Below are positions 1 to 6,216 of a stretch of DNA of 15,976 nucleotides, piece after piece (position 1 is the stretch's first letter; each line of letters begins with the position of its first letter). A model generated the notes under the pieces. That model was not told the origin of the DNA. It searched no databases and saw only the letters and a program-made list of their open reading frames with translations. The position numbers and the translations under genes are program-made. The stretch is taken from the NCBI GenBank assembly GCA_964521075.1, contig CAZFPI010000063.1:1-15976 (forward strand), written 5' to 3'. This DNA is from Sterolibacterium sp964521075. Its GTDB lineage: Bacteria; Pseudomonadota; Gammaproteobacteria; Burkholderiales; Rhodocyclaceae.

Positions 1-67
1 GCGCTTCGCGATCCGTGAAGGCGGCCGTACCGTCGGCGCTGGTGTTGTGGCGAAGGTCATCGAGTAA
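1..67 (+). CDS. tuf: Elongation factor Tu, C-terminal end only (partial)
   Basis: Reading from base 2 gives 21 residues, ending RTVGAGVVAKVIE, then TAA at 65-67. This is the very conserved last strand of EF-Tu domain 3. EF-Tu is the cytoplasmic GTPase that delivers aminoacyl-tRNA to the ribosomal A site. The rest of the gene lies upstream of the window. Its place just before rpsJ is the usual end of a str operon (rpsL-rpsG-fusA-tuf) in proteobacteria. Many proteobacteria carry two nearly identical tuf copies, and this fragment cannot show which copy it is. Confidence 0.95.
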   Translation, partial: RFAIREGGRTVGAGVVAKVIE

Positions 68-75
68 GAAACATC

Positions 76-104
76 TTGCAAGCTTCGGGAAAGGGCGATA
101 GAAT
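76..104 (+). promoter_or_regulatory. Predicted sigma70 promoter of the S10 operon
   Basis: TTGCAA at 76-81 (4 of 6 to the -35 consensus) and TAGAAT at 99-104 (5 of 6 to the -10) are separated by exactly 17 bases. The expected start of transcription is near 111, about 60 bases before rpsJ. The discriminator TTCGCCC (105-111) is GC-rich, a property associated with ppGpp/DksA control of ribosomal promoters. Prediction is by eye; read-through from the str operon could also drive S10. Confidence 0.55.
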
Positions 105-115
105 TTCGCCCTTTC
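89..115. other. Inverted repeat between tuf and rpsJ, overlapping the promoter -10
   Basis: GAAAGGGCGA (89-98) is the exact reverse complement of TCGCCCTTTC (106-115), giving a 10-bp stem with the 7-base loop TAGAATT. There is no T-run after the stem, so it is a poor intrinsic terminator for tuf. The predicted -10 hexamer lies in the loop. It could be a weak transcript hairpin ending the str message, an operator, or chance. Confidence 0.5.
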
Positions 116-173
116 GCATTCCCGTGTGGAAACACCCGGGAAATCGCTCTTTAAGACTGATTGGGTAATTGAC

Positions 174-485
174 ATGCAGAATCAAAAAATCCGCATTCGT
201 CTCAAGGCATTTGACTATCGTTTGATCGATCAGTCAGCCTTGGAGATTGTTGATACCGCCAAGCGTACTGGTGCGGTTGTTCATGGCCCGGTACCTTTGC
301 CAACGCGCATCGAGCGCTTTAACGTCCTTCGTTCCCCGCATGTCAATAAGACTTCGCGTGATCAGTTCGAAATTCGTACCCATCTTCGCCTGATGGATAT
401 CGTCGACCCGACCGATAAAACGGTTGATGCGTTGATGAAGCTGGATCTCCCGGCTGGCGTGGATGTGGAAATCAAGTTGCAGTAA
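174..485 (+). CDS. rpsJ: 30S ribosomal protein S10 (uS10)
   Basis: S10 is a component of the 30S head and, in bacteria, also the NusE partner of NusB in transcription antitermination. The 103-residue product has the same length as E. coli S10 and matches it almost throughout: RIRLKAFDYRLIDQS at the start, the loop motif PLPTRIERF, then SPHVNKTSRDQFEIRTH. ATG at 174 is chosen because it begins the family-standard MQNQ. An in-frame GTG at 126 would add 16 residues with no family counterpart. The Shine-Dalgarno sequence before 174 is weak. It is the first gene of the S10 operon, 106 bases after tuf. Confidence 0.97.
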   Translation: MQNQKIRIRLKAFDYRLIDQSALEIVDTAKRTGAVVHGPVPLPTRIERFNVLRSPHVNKTSRDQFEIRTHLRLMDIVDPTDKTVDALMKLDLPAGVDVEIKLQ

Positions 486-541
486 AAAGAGCGGCAGGAT
501 GCTTCGGGCCTGGGTTCGGAGCGTTTCTGTCATGGGTCAGT

Positions 542-563
542 TGCCGGCCAATTGCAGTCGGCA
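542..563 (+). other. Hairpin in the rpsJ-rplC spacer
   Basis: TGCCGGC (542-548) can pair with GTCGGCA (557-563), a 7-bp stem including one G-U pair and an 8-base loop. It ends 10 bases before the rplC Shine-Dalgarno sequence. The spacer (486-584) is 99 bases, long for this tightly packed cluster, and holds no other clear signal. Function is unknown; it may be an mRNA leader or processing structure. Confidence 0.35.
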
Positions 564-584
564 CCTCAAAAGAGGAAAAAACAA

Positions 585-1226
585 ATGACTTTAGGCCTGG
601 TAGGTCGCAAGGTCGGCATGACGCGAGTTTTCGCCGAGGATGGTTCAACCATTCCGGTGACGGTTCTCGATGTGTCGAATAACCGAGTGACTCAGATCAA
701 GACTCCTGAAACTGATGGCTATGCCGCAGTCCAGGTAGCGTTTGGCACGCGTCGTGCCAGCCGTGTTAACAAGGCAGCTGCCGGGCATCTTGCCAAGGCA
801 GGTGTTGAGGCGGGGACTGTGCTCAAGGAGTTTGTCGTTGAGCCGCAAAAGCTGTCCGAGCTCAAGGCGGGGGATGTCATTAGCGTGACGATCTTTACCG
901 TGGGCCAGATGGTGGATGTGAGCGGGACTTCCATCGGTAAAGGTTTTACCGGTGCAATCAAGCGCCACAACTTCTCGTCCAACCGTGCATCGCACGGTAA
1001 CTCGATTTCTCATAATTCTCCCGGTTCCATCGGTATGGCTCAGGATCCGGGCCGGGTTTTCCCGGGCAAGCGCATGGCGGGGCATTACGGTGCAGCCACG
1101 CGTACCCAGCAAAATCTGGAAATTGTCCGTGTGGACGAAGCGCGTCAGCTGTTGTTGGTCAAGGGTGCAGTCCCGGGTGCCAAGGGTGGTGACGTGGTTG
1201 TTCGTCCGGCAGTGAAGGGGGCGTGA
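585..1226 (+). CDS. rplC: 50S ribosomal protein L3 (uL3)
   Basis: L3 is an early-assembly 23S rRNA binder whose long loop reaches toward the peptidyl transferase centre. The product has 213 residues (E. coli 209). It opens LGLVGRKVGMTRVF and carries the conserved loop around SHGNSISHNSPGSIG and PGKRMAGHYG. The glutamine that PrmB methylates in E. coli (Q150) is present here as Q153. ATG at 585 is preferred because AGAGGA lies at 571-576 and homologues begin there. An in-frame TTG at 552 would add 11 unsupported residues. The TGA stop overlaps the rplD start by one base. Confidence 0.97.
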   Translation: MTLGLVGRKVGMTRVFAEDGSTIPVTVLDVSNNRVTQIKTPETDGYAAVQVAFGTRRASRVNKAAAGHLAKAGVEAGTVLKEFVVEPQKLSELKAGDVISVTIFTVGQMVDVSGTSIGKGFTGAIKRHNFSSNRASHGNSISHNSPGSIGMAQDPGRVFPGKRMAGHYGAATRTQQNLEIVRVDEARQLLLVKGAVPGAKGGDVVVRPAVKGA

Positions 1227-1846
1227 TGGAACTCAAACTCATTAATGAGCAGGGCCAGTCCGCTGCAACCCTGAATGCCAGTGATGCCTTGTTTGCCCGC
1301 GACTACAATGAAGCCCTGGTGCATCAGCTGGTTGTGGCTTATCAAGCGAATGCTCGCTCCGGTAATCGCGCCCAGAAGGATCGCGAACAGGTCAAGCACA
1401 GCACGAAGAAGCCTTTCCGTCAGAAGGGTACGGGCCGTGCTCGTGCCGGTATGACCTCCAGCCCGCTGTGGCGCGGCGGCGGTCGTATTTTCCCGAATTC
1501 GCCTGAGGAAAACTTCAGCCAGAAGGTTAATCGCAAAATGTACCGTGCCGGTATGGCTGCGATCCTTTCCCAGCTCGCCCGCGAAGATCGCCTGGTGGTT
1601 GTGGATGATATGCGTATCGACACGCCGAAGACGCAGCAGTTCGCCAGAAAGCTCAAGGGTATGGGTCTGGATTCTGTGCTGGTGGTGACGGATGCCCTGG
1701 ACGAGAATCTCTATCTGGCTTCGCGCAACCTGCCCCGCGTGCTGGTGCTTGAGGTCGCTGAAACCGATCCGCTGTCGCTGATCCGTTTCCCCAAGGTGCT
1801 GCTGACCAAGAGCGCAGTCGCCAAAATGGAGGAGATGCTGGGATGA
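1226..1846 (+). CDS. rplD: 50S ribosomal protein L4 (uL4)
   Basis: L4 is a primary 23S rRNA binding protein whose extended loop lines the narrowest part of the peptide exit tunnel. The product has 206 residues (E. coli 201). The loop (about residues 44-95) is intact, with KPFRQKGTGRARAG and SPLWRGGGRIFPNSPEENF. The start is ATG at 1226, whose A is also the last base of the rplC stop; AGGGGG just upstream serves as Shine-Dalgarno. A GTG one codon earlier is less likely. In E. coli L4 represses its own operon through a leader hairpin, but I cannot recognise that leader here. It overlaps rplW by four bases (ATGA). Confidence 0.97.
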   Translation: MELKLINEQGQSAATLNASDALFARDYNEALVHQLVVAYQANARSGNRAQKDREQVKHSTKKPFRQKGTGRARAGMTSSPLWRGGGRIFPNSPEENFSQKVNRKMYRAGMAAILSQLAREDRLVVVDDMRIDTPKTQQFARKLKGMGLDSVLVVTDALDENLYLASRNLPRVLVLEVAETDPLSLIRFPKVLLTKSAVAKMEEMLG

Positions 1847-2154
1847 GCAACTTCAATCAAGAACGTTTGTTGCAGGTGCTGCTGGCACCGCAAATTTCCG
1901 AGAAGGCAACCTTTATTGCCGACAAGAACGAACAGATCGTATTCTTTGTCGTCTCGGATGCAACCAAGCCCGAAATCAAGGCTGCTGTTGAACTGCTGTT
2001 CAAGGTGCAGGTGGATTCGGTGCAGATTTCCAACCTGAAGGGCAAGGTCAAGCGGTTTGGCCGGACCATGGGACGTCGCAGTAATGCCCGTAAGGCGTTT
2101 GTCTGCCTCAAGCCCGGTCAGGAAATCAATTTTGCTGAAGGGGGGGCAGTGTAA
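1843..2154 (+). CDS. rplW: 50S ribosomal protein L23 (uL23)
   Basis: L23 sits at the peptide exit and is the docking site for trigger factor and SRP. The product has 103 residues (E. coli 100). The N-terminal motif LLAPQISEKAT contains the conserved glutamate (E20; E18 in E. coli) that contacts trigger factor. The basic rRNA loop follows at about residues 64-86 (GKVKRFGRTMGRRSNARKAF). Its ATG overlaps the rplD TGA stop, which suggests translational coupling. The TAA stop directly abuts the rplB ATG. Confidence 0.96.
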   Translation: MSNFNQERLLQVLLAPQISEKATFIADKNEQIVFFVVSDATKPEIKAAVELLFKVQVDSVQISNLKGKVKRFGRTMGRRSNARKAFVCLKPGQEINFAEGGAV

Positions 2155-2988
2155 ATGGCACTCGTGAAAGTCAAGCCGACATCGCCGGGTCGTCGTTCGC
2201 TGGTCAAGCTGGTTAACCCGGATCTGCATAAGGGGCGTCCTCATGCCGCTTTGCTTGAAACCAAGCATAGCAAGGCAGGCCGTAACAACCATGGCCATAT
2301 TACCGTTCGGCACCAGGGTGGCGGGCACAAGAAGCATTATCGCGTCGTCGATTTTCGTCGTGACAAGGATGGCATTCCGGCAGTTGTTGAGCGTCTGGAA
2401 TATGACCCGAACCGTTCGGCGAATCTGGCTCTCTTGTGTTACGCCGATGGTGAGCGTCGTTACATCATCGCACCCCGTGGTGTTGCGGTGGGCGCTCAGC
2501 TCATCTCCGGTTCGGAAGCTCCGATCAAGCCGGGCAACACACTGCCCATCCGTAATATCCCGGTGGGTTCTACCATTCACTGCATTGAAATGATCCCCGG
2601 CAAGGGGGCTCAGATCGCCCGCGCCGCAGGGACTTCCGTCCAGCTGATGGCCCGTGAAGGGACTTACGCCCAGCTTCGCTTGCGCTCCGGTGAAATTCGC
2701 CGCGTGCACATTGAATGCCGTGCAACGATCGGTGAAGTGGGTAACGAGGAGCATAGTCTTCGTTCCATCGGCAAGGCAGGGGCTCAGCGCTGGCGTGGTA
2801 TTCGCCCGACAGTGCGGGGTGTGGTCATGAACCCGGTCGATCACCCGCACGGTGGTGGTGAAGGTCGTACAGCTGCCGGTATGCATCCGGTCAGTCCGTG
2901 GGGCGTCAAGACCAAGGGTTATCGTACGCGCAGCAACAAGCGCACGAGCAATATGATCGTTCAGCGCCGCCCGCGCAACAAGAGGTGA
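2155..2988 (+). CDS. rplB: 50S ribosomal protein L2 (uL2)
   Basis: L2 is one of the most conserved ribosomal proteins and is required for subunit association and peptidyl transferase assembly. The product has 277 residues (E. coli 273). The N-terminal half (OB-like, to about 125) holds HQGGGHKKHYR and FRRDKDGIPA. The C-terminal half holds MNPVDHPHGGGEGR, with the conserved histidine (H230; E. coli H229). The ATG follows the rplW stop with no gap, and the G-run in the last rplW codons (AAGGGGGGG) supplies the ribosome binding site. Confidence 0.98.
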   Translation: MALVKVKPTSPGRRSLVKLVNPDLHKGRPHAALLETKHSKAGRNNHGHITVRHQGGGHKKHYRVVDFRRDKDGIPAVVERLEYDPNRSANLALLCYADGERRYIIAPRGVAVGAQLISGSEAPIKPGNTLPIRNIPVGSTIHCIEMIPGKGAQIARAAGTSVQLMAREGTYAQLRLRSGEIRRVHIECRATIGEVGNEEHSLRSIGKAGAQRWRGIRPTVRGVVMNPVDHPHGGGEGRTAAGMHPVSPWGVKTKGYRTRSNKRTSNMIVQRRPRNKR

Positions 2989-2991
2989 TAA

Positions 2992-3270
2992 ATGACACGT
3001 TCGCTTAAAAAGGGCCCGTTCATCGACGCCCACCTGTTGAAGAAGGTCGATACGGTACGCGAAACCAATGACAAGCGTCCGATCAAGACGTGGTCGCGTC
3101 GCTCTACCATTCTTCCGGATTTCGTTGGTCTGACGATTGCTGTTCATAACGGCAAGCAGCACATTCCGGTCTACGTTTCGGAAAATATGGTGGGTCACAA
3201 GCTCGGCGAGTTCGCCCTGACGCGTACCTTCAAGGGACATGCTGGCGGCAAGAAGGCCGTCAAGAAGTAA
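2992..3270 (+). CDS. rpsS: 30S ribosomal protein S19 (uS19)
   Basis: S19 forms a complex with S13 in the 30S head near the A-site tRNA. The product has 92 residues, the same as E. coli. It opens with the family signature TRSLKKGPFIDAHLLKK and carries WSRRSTILPDFVG and VYVSENMVGHKLGEFA. It lies three bases after rplB, and the rplB TGA is followed at once by TAA. AGAGG at the end of rplB supplies the ribosome binding site. No oddities. Confidence 0.97.
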   Translation: MTRSLKKGPFIDAHLLKKVDTVRETNDKRPIKTWSRRSTILPDFVGLTIAVHNGKQHIPVYVSENMVGHKLGEFALTRTFKGHAGGKKAVKK

Positions 3271-3279
3271 GGGATGACA

Positions 3280-3609
3280 ATGGAAACCAATGCGATCCTG
3301 CGCGGTGTTCGTCTCTCGGCTCAGAAGGGTCGGCTGATTGCTGACCTCATTCGTGGCAAATCGGTCGACCAGGCACTTAATATTTTGACGTTCAGCCCCA
3401 AGAAGGGGGCCGTCATCATCAAGAAGGTGCTCGAGTCTGCCATTGCCAACGCCGAGCACAATGATGCCGCCGATATTGATACGTTGAAGGTCAAGACCAT
3501 TCACGTCGAGAAGGCTGCCGTCTTGAGGCGTTTTACCGCCCGCGCCAAAGGCCGTGGCAATCATATTCTCAAGCAGACCAGCCACATTTACGTCACGGTC
3601 GGAGACTAA
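3280..3609 (+). CDS. rplV: 50S ribosomal protein L22 (uL22)
   Basis: L22 binds all 23S rRNA domains, and with L4 its beta-hairpin shapes the exit-tunnel constriction where macrolides act. The product has 109 residues (E. coli 110). It has the conserved helix LESAIANAEHNDAADID and an intact tunnel hairpin at about residues 78-95 (KAAVLRRFTARAKGRGNH). I chose ATG at 3280 rather than the in-frame ATG at 3274. AAGG at 3269-3272 then has a 7-base spacing, and the protein begins METNAILRG, as is typical of betaproteobacteria. No macrolide-resistance-type insertion or deletion is evident in the hairpin. Confidence 0.95.
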   Translation: METNAILRGVRLSAQKGRLIADLIRGKSVDQALNILTFSPKKGAVIIKKVLESAIANAEHNDAADIDTLKVKTIHVEKAAVLRRFTARAKGRGNHILKQTSHIYVTVGD

Positions 3610-3618
3610 GGAAGAACT

Positions 3619-4452
3619 ATGGGACAGAAGATACATCCGACTGGTTTTCGCCTTGCTGTCACGCGCAACTGGGCTTCACGCTGGTTTGCGGACAGCAAGA
3701 ACTTCCCGGTCATGCTCAATGAAGACCTGAAAGTCCGTGACTACCTGAAAAAGAAGCTGGCTCATGCTTCGGTGGGGCGCGTCGTGATCGATCGCCCGGC
3801 GAAGAACGCCCGTATCACCGTATTCAGTGCCCGACCGGGTGTCGTCATCGGCAAAAAAGGTGAGGATATCGAGGTTCTGAAGGCGGATTTGCAGAAGATT
3901 CTGGGTGGCCAGGTTCACGTCAATATCGAAGAAATCCGCAAGCCGGAAATCGATGCCCAGCTGATTGCCGATTCGATTGCCCAGCAGCTCGAAAAGCGGA
4001 TCATGTTCCGTCGTGCCATGAAACGCGCGATGCAAAACGCCATGCGTCTCGGTGCCCAGGGCATCAAGATCATGAGCTCAGGCCGTCTGAATGGTGCTGA
4101 AATTGCCCGCTGCGAGTGGTATCGCGAAGGCCGCGTTCCGCTTCATACCCTGCGTGCCGACATCGACTACGGTACATCCGAAGCCAAGACCACCTACGGC
4201 ATCATCGGTGTGAAGGTCTGGGTGTTCAAGGGCGAGATGATCGGCAAGAAGGATCAGGCGGCTGTCGCCCCCGATGTTGCCGCTGATGAGCCGCGTCGCC
4301 CTGCCCGTCGTGCTCCGGCCCGTGGTACGGCTGACAAGCCGGGTGAGAGCCGCTCGGCTGCTGGCAAACCCGCAGCCCAGGACGACAAGGCTCCCGTCAA
4401 GCGTGTCCGCAAGACGGCAGCCGATCCGGCTGCCAAGGATGTGAAGGAGTAA
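3619..4452 (+). CDS. rpsC: 30S ribosomal protein S3 (uS3) with long basic C-terminal tail
   Basis: S3 forms part of the mRNA entry channel. The product has 277 residues against 233 in E. coli. The KH domain has the GxxG loop GKKG at residues 78-81. R131, R132 and K135, the residues linked to mRNA unwinding at the entry site in E. coli, are all present at the same numbers. The C-terminal domain is normal to about residue 207. It is followed by a ~70-residue low-complexity tail rich in Ala, Lys, Arg, Pro and Asp that is probably disordered. The reading frame is open throughout and ends with AAGGAG, which serves rplP, so the tail is genuine and not a frameshift. GGAAG precedes the ATG. Confidence 0.97.
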   Translation: MGQKIHPTGFRLAVTRNWASRWFADSKNFPVMLNEDLKVRDYLKKKLAHASVGRVVIDRPAKNARITVFSARPGVVIGKKGEDIEVLKADLQKILGGQVHVNIEEIRKPEIDAQLIADSIAQQLEKRIMFRRAMKRAMQNAMRLGAQGIKIMSSGRLNGAEIARCEWYREGRVPLHTLRADIDYGTSEAKTTYGIIGVKVWVFKGEMIGKKDQAAVAPDVAADEPRRPARRAPARGTADKPGESRSAAGKPAAQDDKAPVKRVRKTAADPAAKDVKE

Positions 4453-4455
4453 AAC

Positions 4456-4869
4456 ATGCTGCAACCCTCGCGTACCAAATATCGTAAGCAACACAAGGGC
4501 CGCAACACAGGCGTCGCGACCCGTGGGGCCAAGGTCAGCTTTGGTGAGTTCGGCTTGAAGGCCGTTGGCCGTGGTCGTTTGACGGCACGCCAGATTGAGT
4601 CTGCCCGTCGTGCCATGACGCGTCACATCAAGCGTGGTGGCCGTATCTGGATTCGCATTTTCCCTGACAAGCCGATTTCCAAGAAGCCGCTTGAGGTTCG
4701 AATGGGGAATGGTAAAGGGAACCCGGAGTATTGGGTTGCTGAAATCCAGCCCGGCAAGGTTCTTTATGAGATGGACGGTGTCGACGAATCCCTGGCGCGC
4801 GAAGCATTCCGCCTCGCAGCTGCCAAGTTGCCGATCGAGACAACTTTCGTCACGCGTCTTTTGGGGTAA
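4456..4869 (+). CDS. rplP: 50S ribosomal protein L16 (uL16)
   Basis: L16 helps position the A-site tRNA and is a late-assembly 50S protein. The product has 137 residues (E. coli 136). It opens MLQPSRTKYRKQHKGRN and has the core LKAVGRGRLTARQIESARRA. R82 in LEVRMGNGKGNPEYW matches E. coli R81, the arginine hydroxylated by YcfD/RoxA. The ATG is preceded by AAGGAG (4444-4449) inside the end of rpsC, three bases after its stop. Confidence 0.97.
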   Translation: MLQPSRTKYRKQHKGRNTGVATRGAKVSFGEFGLKAVGRGRLTARQIESARRAMTRHIKRGGRIWIRIFPDKPISKKPLEVRMGNGKGNPEYWVAEIQPGKVLYEMDGVDESLAREAFRLAAAKLPIETTFVTRLLG

Positions 4870-4871
4870 AC

Positions 4872-5066
4872 ATGAAAGCGAAAGATTTGAGACAGAAGGA
4901 AACGGCTGAATTGGAGAAGGAACTGCTGGATCTGCGTAAGGCACAGTTTGGCCTTCGCATGCAAGCAGCAACTCAGCAATTGAGCAATCACAGCCAGATC
5001 GACAAGACGCGCAAGGATATCGCACGCGTCAAGACCGTCCTTCATGAAAGGGGTGTCGCCAAATGA
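4872..5066 (+). CDS. rpmC: 50S ribosomal protein L29 (uL29)
   Basis: L29 sits near L23 at the tunnel exit. The 64-residue product (E. coli 63) is the usual antiparallel two-helix protein. It has MKAKDLRQKETAELEKELLDL in the first helix and the family motif LRKAQFGLRMQAATQQLSNHSQI, then DIARVKTVLHER. It lies two bases after rplP, and GGGG in the last rplP codons acts as ribosome binding site. Its stop overlaps the rpsQ start (ATGA), implying coupled translation. Confidence 0.95.
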   Translation: MKAKDLRQKETAELEKELLDLRKAQFGLRMQAATQQLSNHSQIDKTRKDIARVKTVLHERGVAK

Positions 5067-5332
5067 GCGAAACAACGGAAAAGATGCGTCGTACCCTGAC
5101 GGGTAAGGTTGTCAGCGACAAGATGCAAAAGACAGTGACCGTTCTGATTGAACGTCGCGTGAAGCATCCTGTCATTGGCAAGATGGTTCTTCGCAGCAAG
5201 AAGTACCATGCCCATGTCGAGAACGACGAGGCAAAGCAGGGCGATCTGGTACAGATTGAAGAATGTGTGCCGATCTCGAAGACCAAGGCATGGCGGGTCT
5301 CGCGTGTGGTCGAAAAGGCAAAGCTGGTCTGA
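5063..5332 (+). CDS. rpsQ: 30S ribosomal protein S17 (uS17)
   Basis: S17 is a primary 16S rRNA binder and OB-fold protein needed early in 30S assembly. The product has 89 residues (E. coli 84). It has LTGKVVSDKMQKTVTVLIER, the loop KHPVIGKMVLRSKKYHAHVEND, and GDLVQIEECVPISKTKAWRVSRV. The four-base overlap with rpmC and GGGGTG upstream support the ATG at 5063. It is the last gene of the S10 operon. The T-run just after its stop has no supporting hairpin, so I see no terminator before the spc promoter. Confidence 0.96.
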   Translation: MSETTEKMRRTLTGKVVSDKMQKTVTVLIERRVKHPVIGKMVLRSKKYHAHVENDEAKQGDLVQIEECVPISKTKAWRVSRVVEKAKLV

Positions 5333-5363
5333 TTTTTTGCAGCTTGAATTGCCTGTGAAGTAG

Positions 5364-5392
5364 TTGACAACCAAGGTCAGGCCATTCATAAT
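5364..5392 (+). promoter_or_regulatory. Predicted strong sigma70 promoter of the spc operon
   Basis: A perfect -35 TTGACA (5364-5369) and CATAAT (5387-5392, 5 of 6) are 17 bases apart. Transcription would start near 5399, giving a ~115-base leader before rplN. The discriminator GGCCGAC (5393-5399) is GC-rich, as in stringently controlled promoters. E. coli also has a promoter in this position between rpsQ and rplN. Confidence 0.75.
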
Positions 5393-5396
5393 GGCC
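5380..5396. repeat. Palindrome over the spc promoter -10
   Basis: GGCCATT (5380-5386) and AATGGCC (5390-5396) are exact reverse complements around CAT. The arms cover the end of the promoter spacer, the last three bases of the -10 and the discriminator. This could be a repressor site or help promoter melting. No matching family of operator is recognised. Confidence 0.5.
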
Positions 5397-5437
5397 GACT
5401 TTGCTGCAAGTCCGTGTTGCTCGTGCAGGATTGAGCG

Positions 5438-5462
5438 GGTAACGAATTACCGTCAGTGACGG
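5438..5462 (+). other. Two overlapping small hairpins in the spc leader
   Basis: GGTAA (5438-5442) pairs with TTACC (5447-5451) around the loop CGAA. The next element, CCGTCA-G-TGACGG (5450-5462), is a perfect inverted repeat. They share bases 5450-5451, so they are partly exclusive. They lie about 50-75 bases before rplN. In E. coli the S8 repressor acts near rplE, not here, so this is not an obvious S8 site. Confidence 0.3.
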
Positions 5463-5513
5463 GTCCAAGACTGATCGCATGTTTTCTGGTGCGAATTAAG
5501 TTGGAGATATTTA

Positions 5514-5882
5514 ATGATACAAATGCAGACACGACTGACTGTCGCCGATAACACGGGCGCCAGGTCGGTTCAGTGCATCAAGGTGCTGGGTGGTTCGAAG
5601 CGCCGTTATGCCGGTATTGGCGATGTCATCAAGGTCAGTGTCAAGGATGCTGCTCCGCGTGGCCGGGTCAAGAAGGGTGATGTCTATACCGCCGTGGTAG
5701 TTCGTACTGCCAAGGGTGTGCGTCGCTCGGATGGTTCCCTTGTCAAATTTGATGACAATGCGGCGGTTTTGTTGAACAACAAGCTCGAGCCTATTGGCAC
5801 TCGTATCTTCGGGCCGGTTACGCGTGAGTTGCGTACCGAGCGTTTCATGAAGATCGTTTCCCTGGCTCCTGAAGTTCTTTGA
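5514..5882 (+). CDS. rplN: 50S ribosomal protein L14 (uL14)
   Basis: L14 lies at the subunit interface and is also the binding site of the silencing factor RsfS. The product has 122 residues (E. coli 123). It has the signatures LTVADNTGARSVQCIKVLGG, PRGRVKKGDVYTAVVVRT and GTRIFGPVTRELR. The start at 5514 (MIQMQT) matches the family and is preceded by GGAG. An internal ATG three codons later is not needed. It is the first gene of the spc operon. Confidence 0.97.
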   Translation: MIQMQTRLTVADNTGARSVQCIKVLGGSKRRYAGIGDVIKVSVKDAAPRGRVKKGDVYTAVVVRTAKGVRRSDGSLVKFDDNAAVLLNNKLEPIGTRIFGPVTRELRTERFMKIVSLAPEVL

Positions 5883-5890
5883 GGGTTGTC

Positions 5891-6208
5891 ATGAACAAGA
5901 TTCGCAAGGGTGACAGCGTCATCGTAATTACTGGCAAGGACAAGGGTAAGCGGGGTGTGGTTCTGGCGCGCCTGGACGAGCAGAAGGTGCTTGTTGAAGG
6001 TATTAATCGCGTCAAGAAGCATGCAAAGCCGAATCCCATGAAGGGTCAGCAGGGGGGTATCGTCGAGAAAGAGATGCCCATTCAGGTTTCCAATATTGCG
6101 CTGTTCAACCCGGCTACACAGAAGGCGGATCGCGTCGGGGTCAAGACCCTGGATGATGGTCGCAAGGTTCGTGTGTTCAAGTCGAACGGCGAAGTTGTGG
6201 ACGTGTAA
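5891..6208 (+). CDS. rplX: 50S ribosomal protein L24 (uL24)
   Basis: L24 initiates 50S assembly and sits by the tunnel exit. The product has 105 residues (E. coli 104). An N-terminal KOW motif covers about residues 7-24 (GDSVIVITGKDKGKRGVV), followed by VEGINRVKKHAKPNP and the Gly-rich GGIVEKEMPIQ. ATG at 5891 is taken because GAGGG lies 5-9 bases upstream and homologues start there. An upstream in-frame TTG at 5879 overlaps the rplN stop and is less likely. Confidence 0.95.
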   Translation: MNKIRKGDSVIVITGKDKGKRGVVLARLDEQKVLVEGINRVKKHAKPNPMKGQQGGIVEKEMPIQVSNIALFNPATQKADRVGVKTLDDGRKVRVFKSNGEVVDV

Positions 6209-6216
6209 GGACTATC

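Noticed and set aside
126..173. A 16-residue N-terminal extension of S10 from GTG 126
   Set aside because: The extension has no counterpart in S10 proteins; ATG 174 gives exactly the family length of 103.
1711..3636. A 641-codon open frame on the minus strand across rplD-rplV
   Set aside because: It lies fully antisense to five well-identified ribosomal genes, has no recognisable family, and arises from codon bias in the sense genes.
4078..5025. A 315-codon minus-strand frame across rpsC-rplP-rpmC
   Set aside because: Shadow frame with no recognisable domain; the three sense genes are certain.
5323..5346. AAGCTG ... CAGCTT around the T-run after rpsQ as an S10 operon terminator
   Set aside because: The T-run lies in the loop rather than after the stem, and the stem is only 6 bp.
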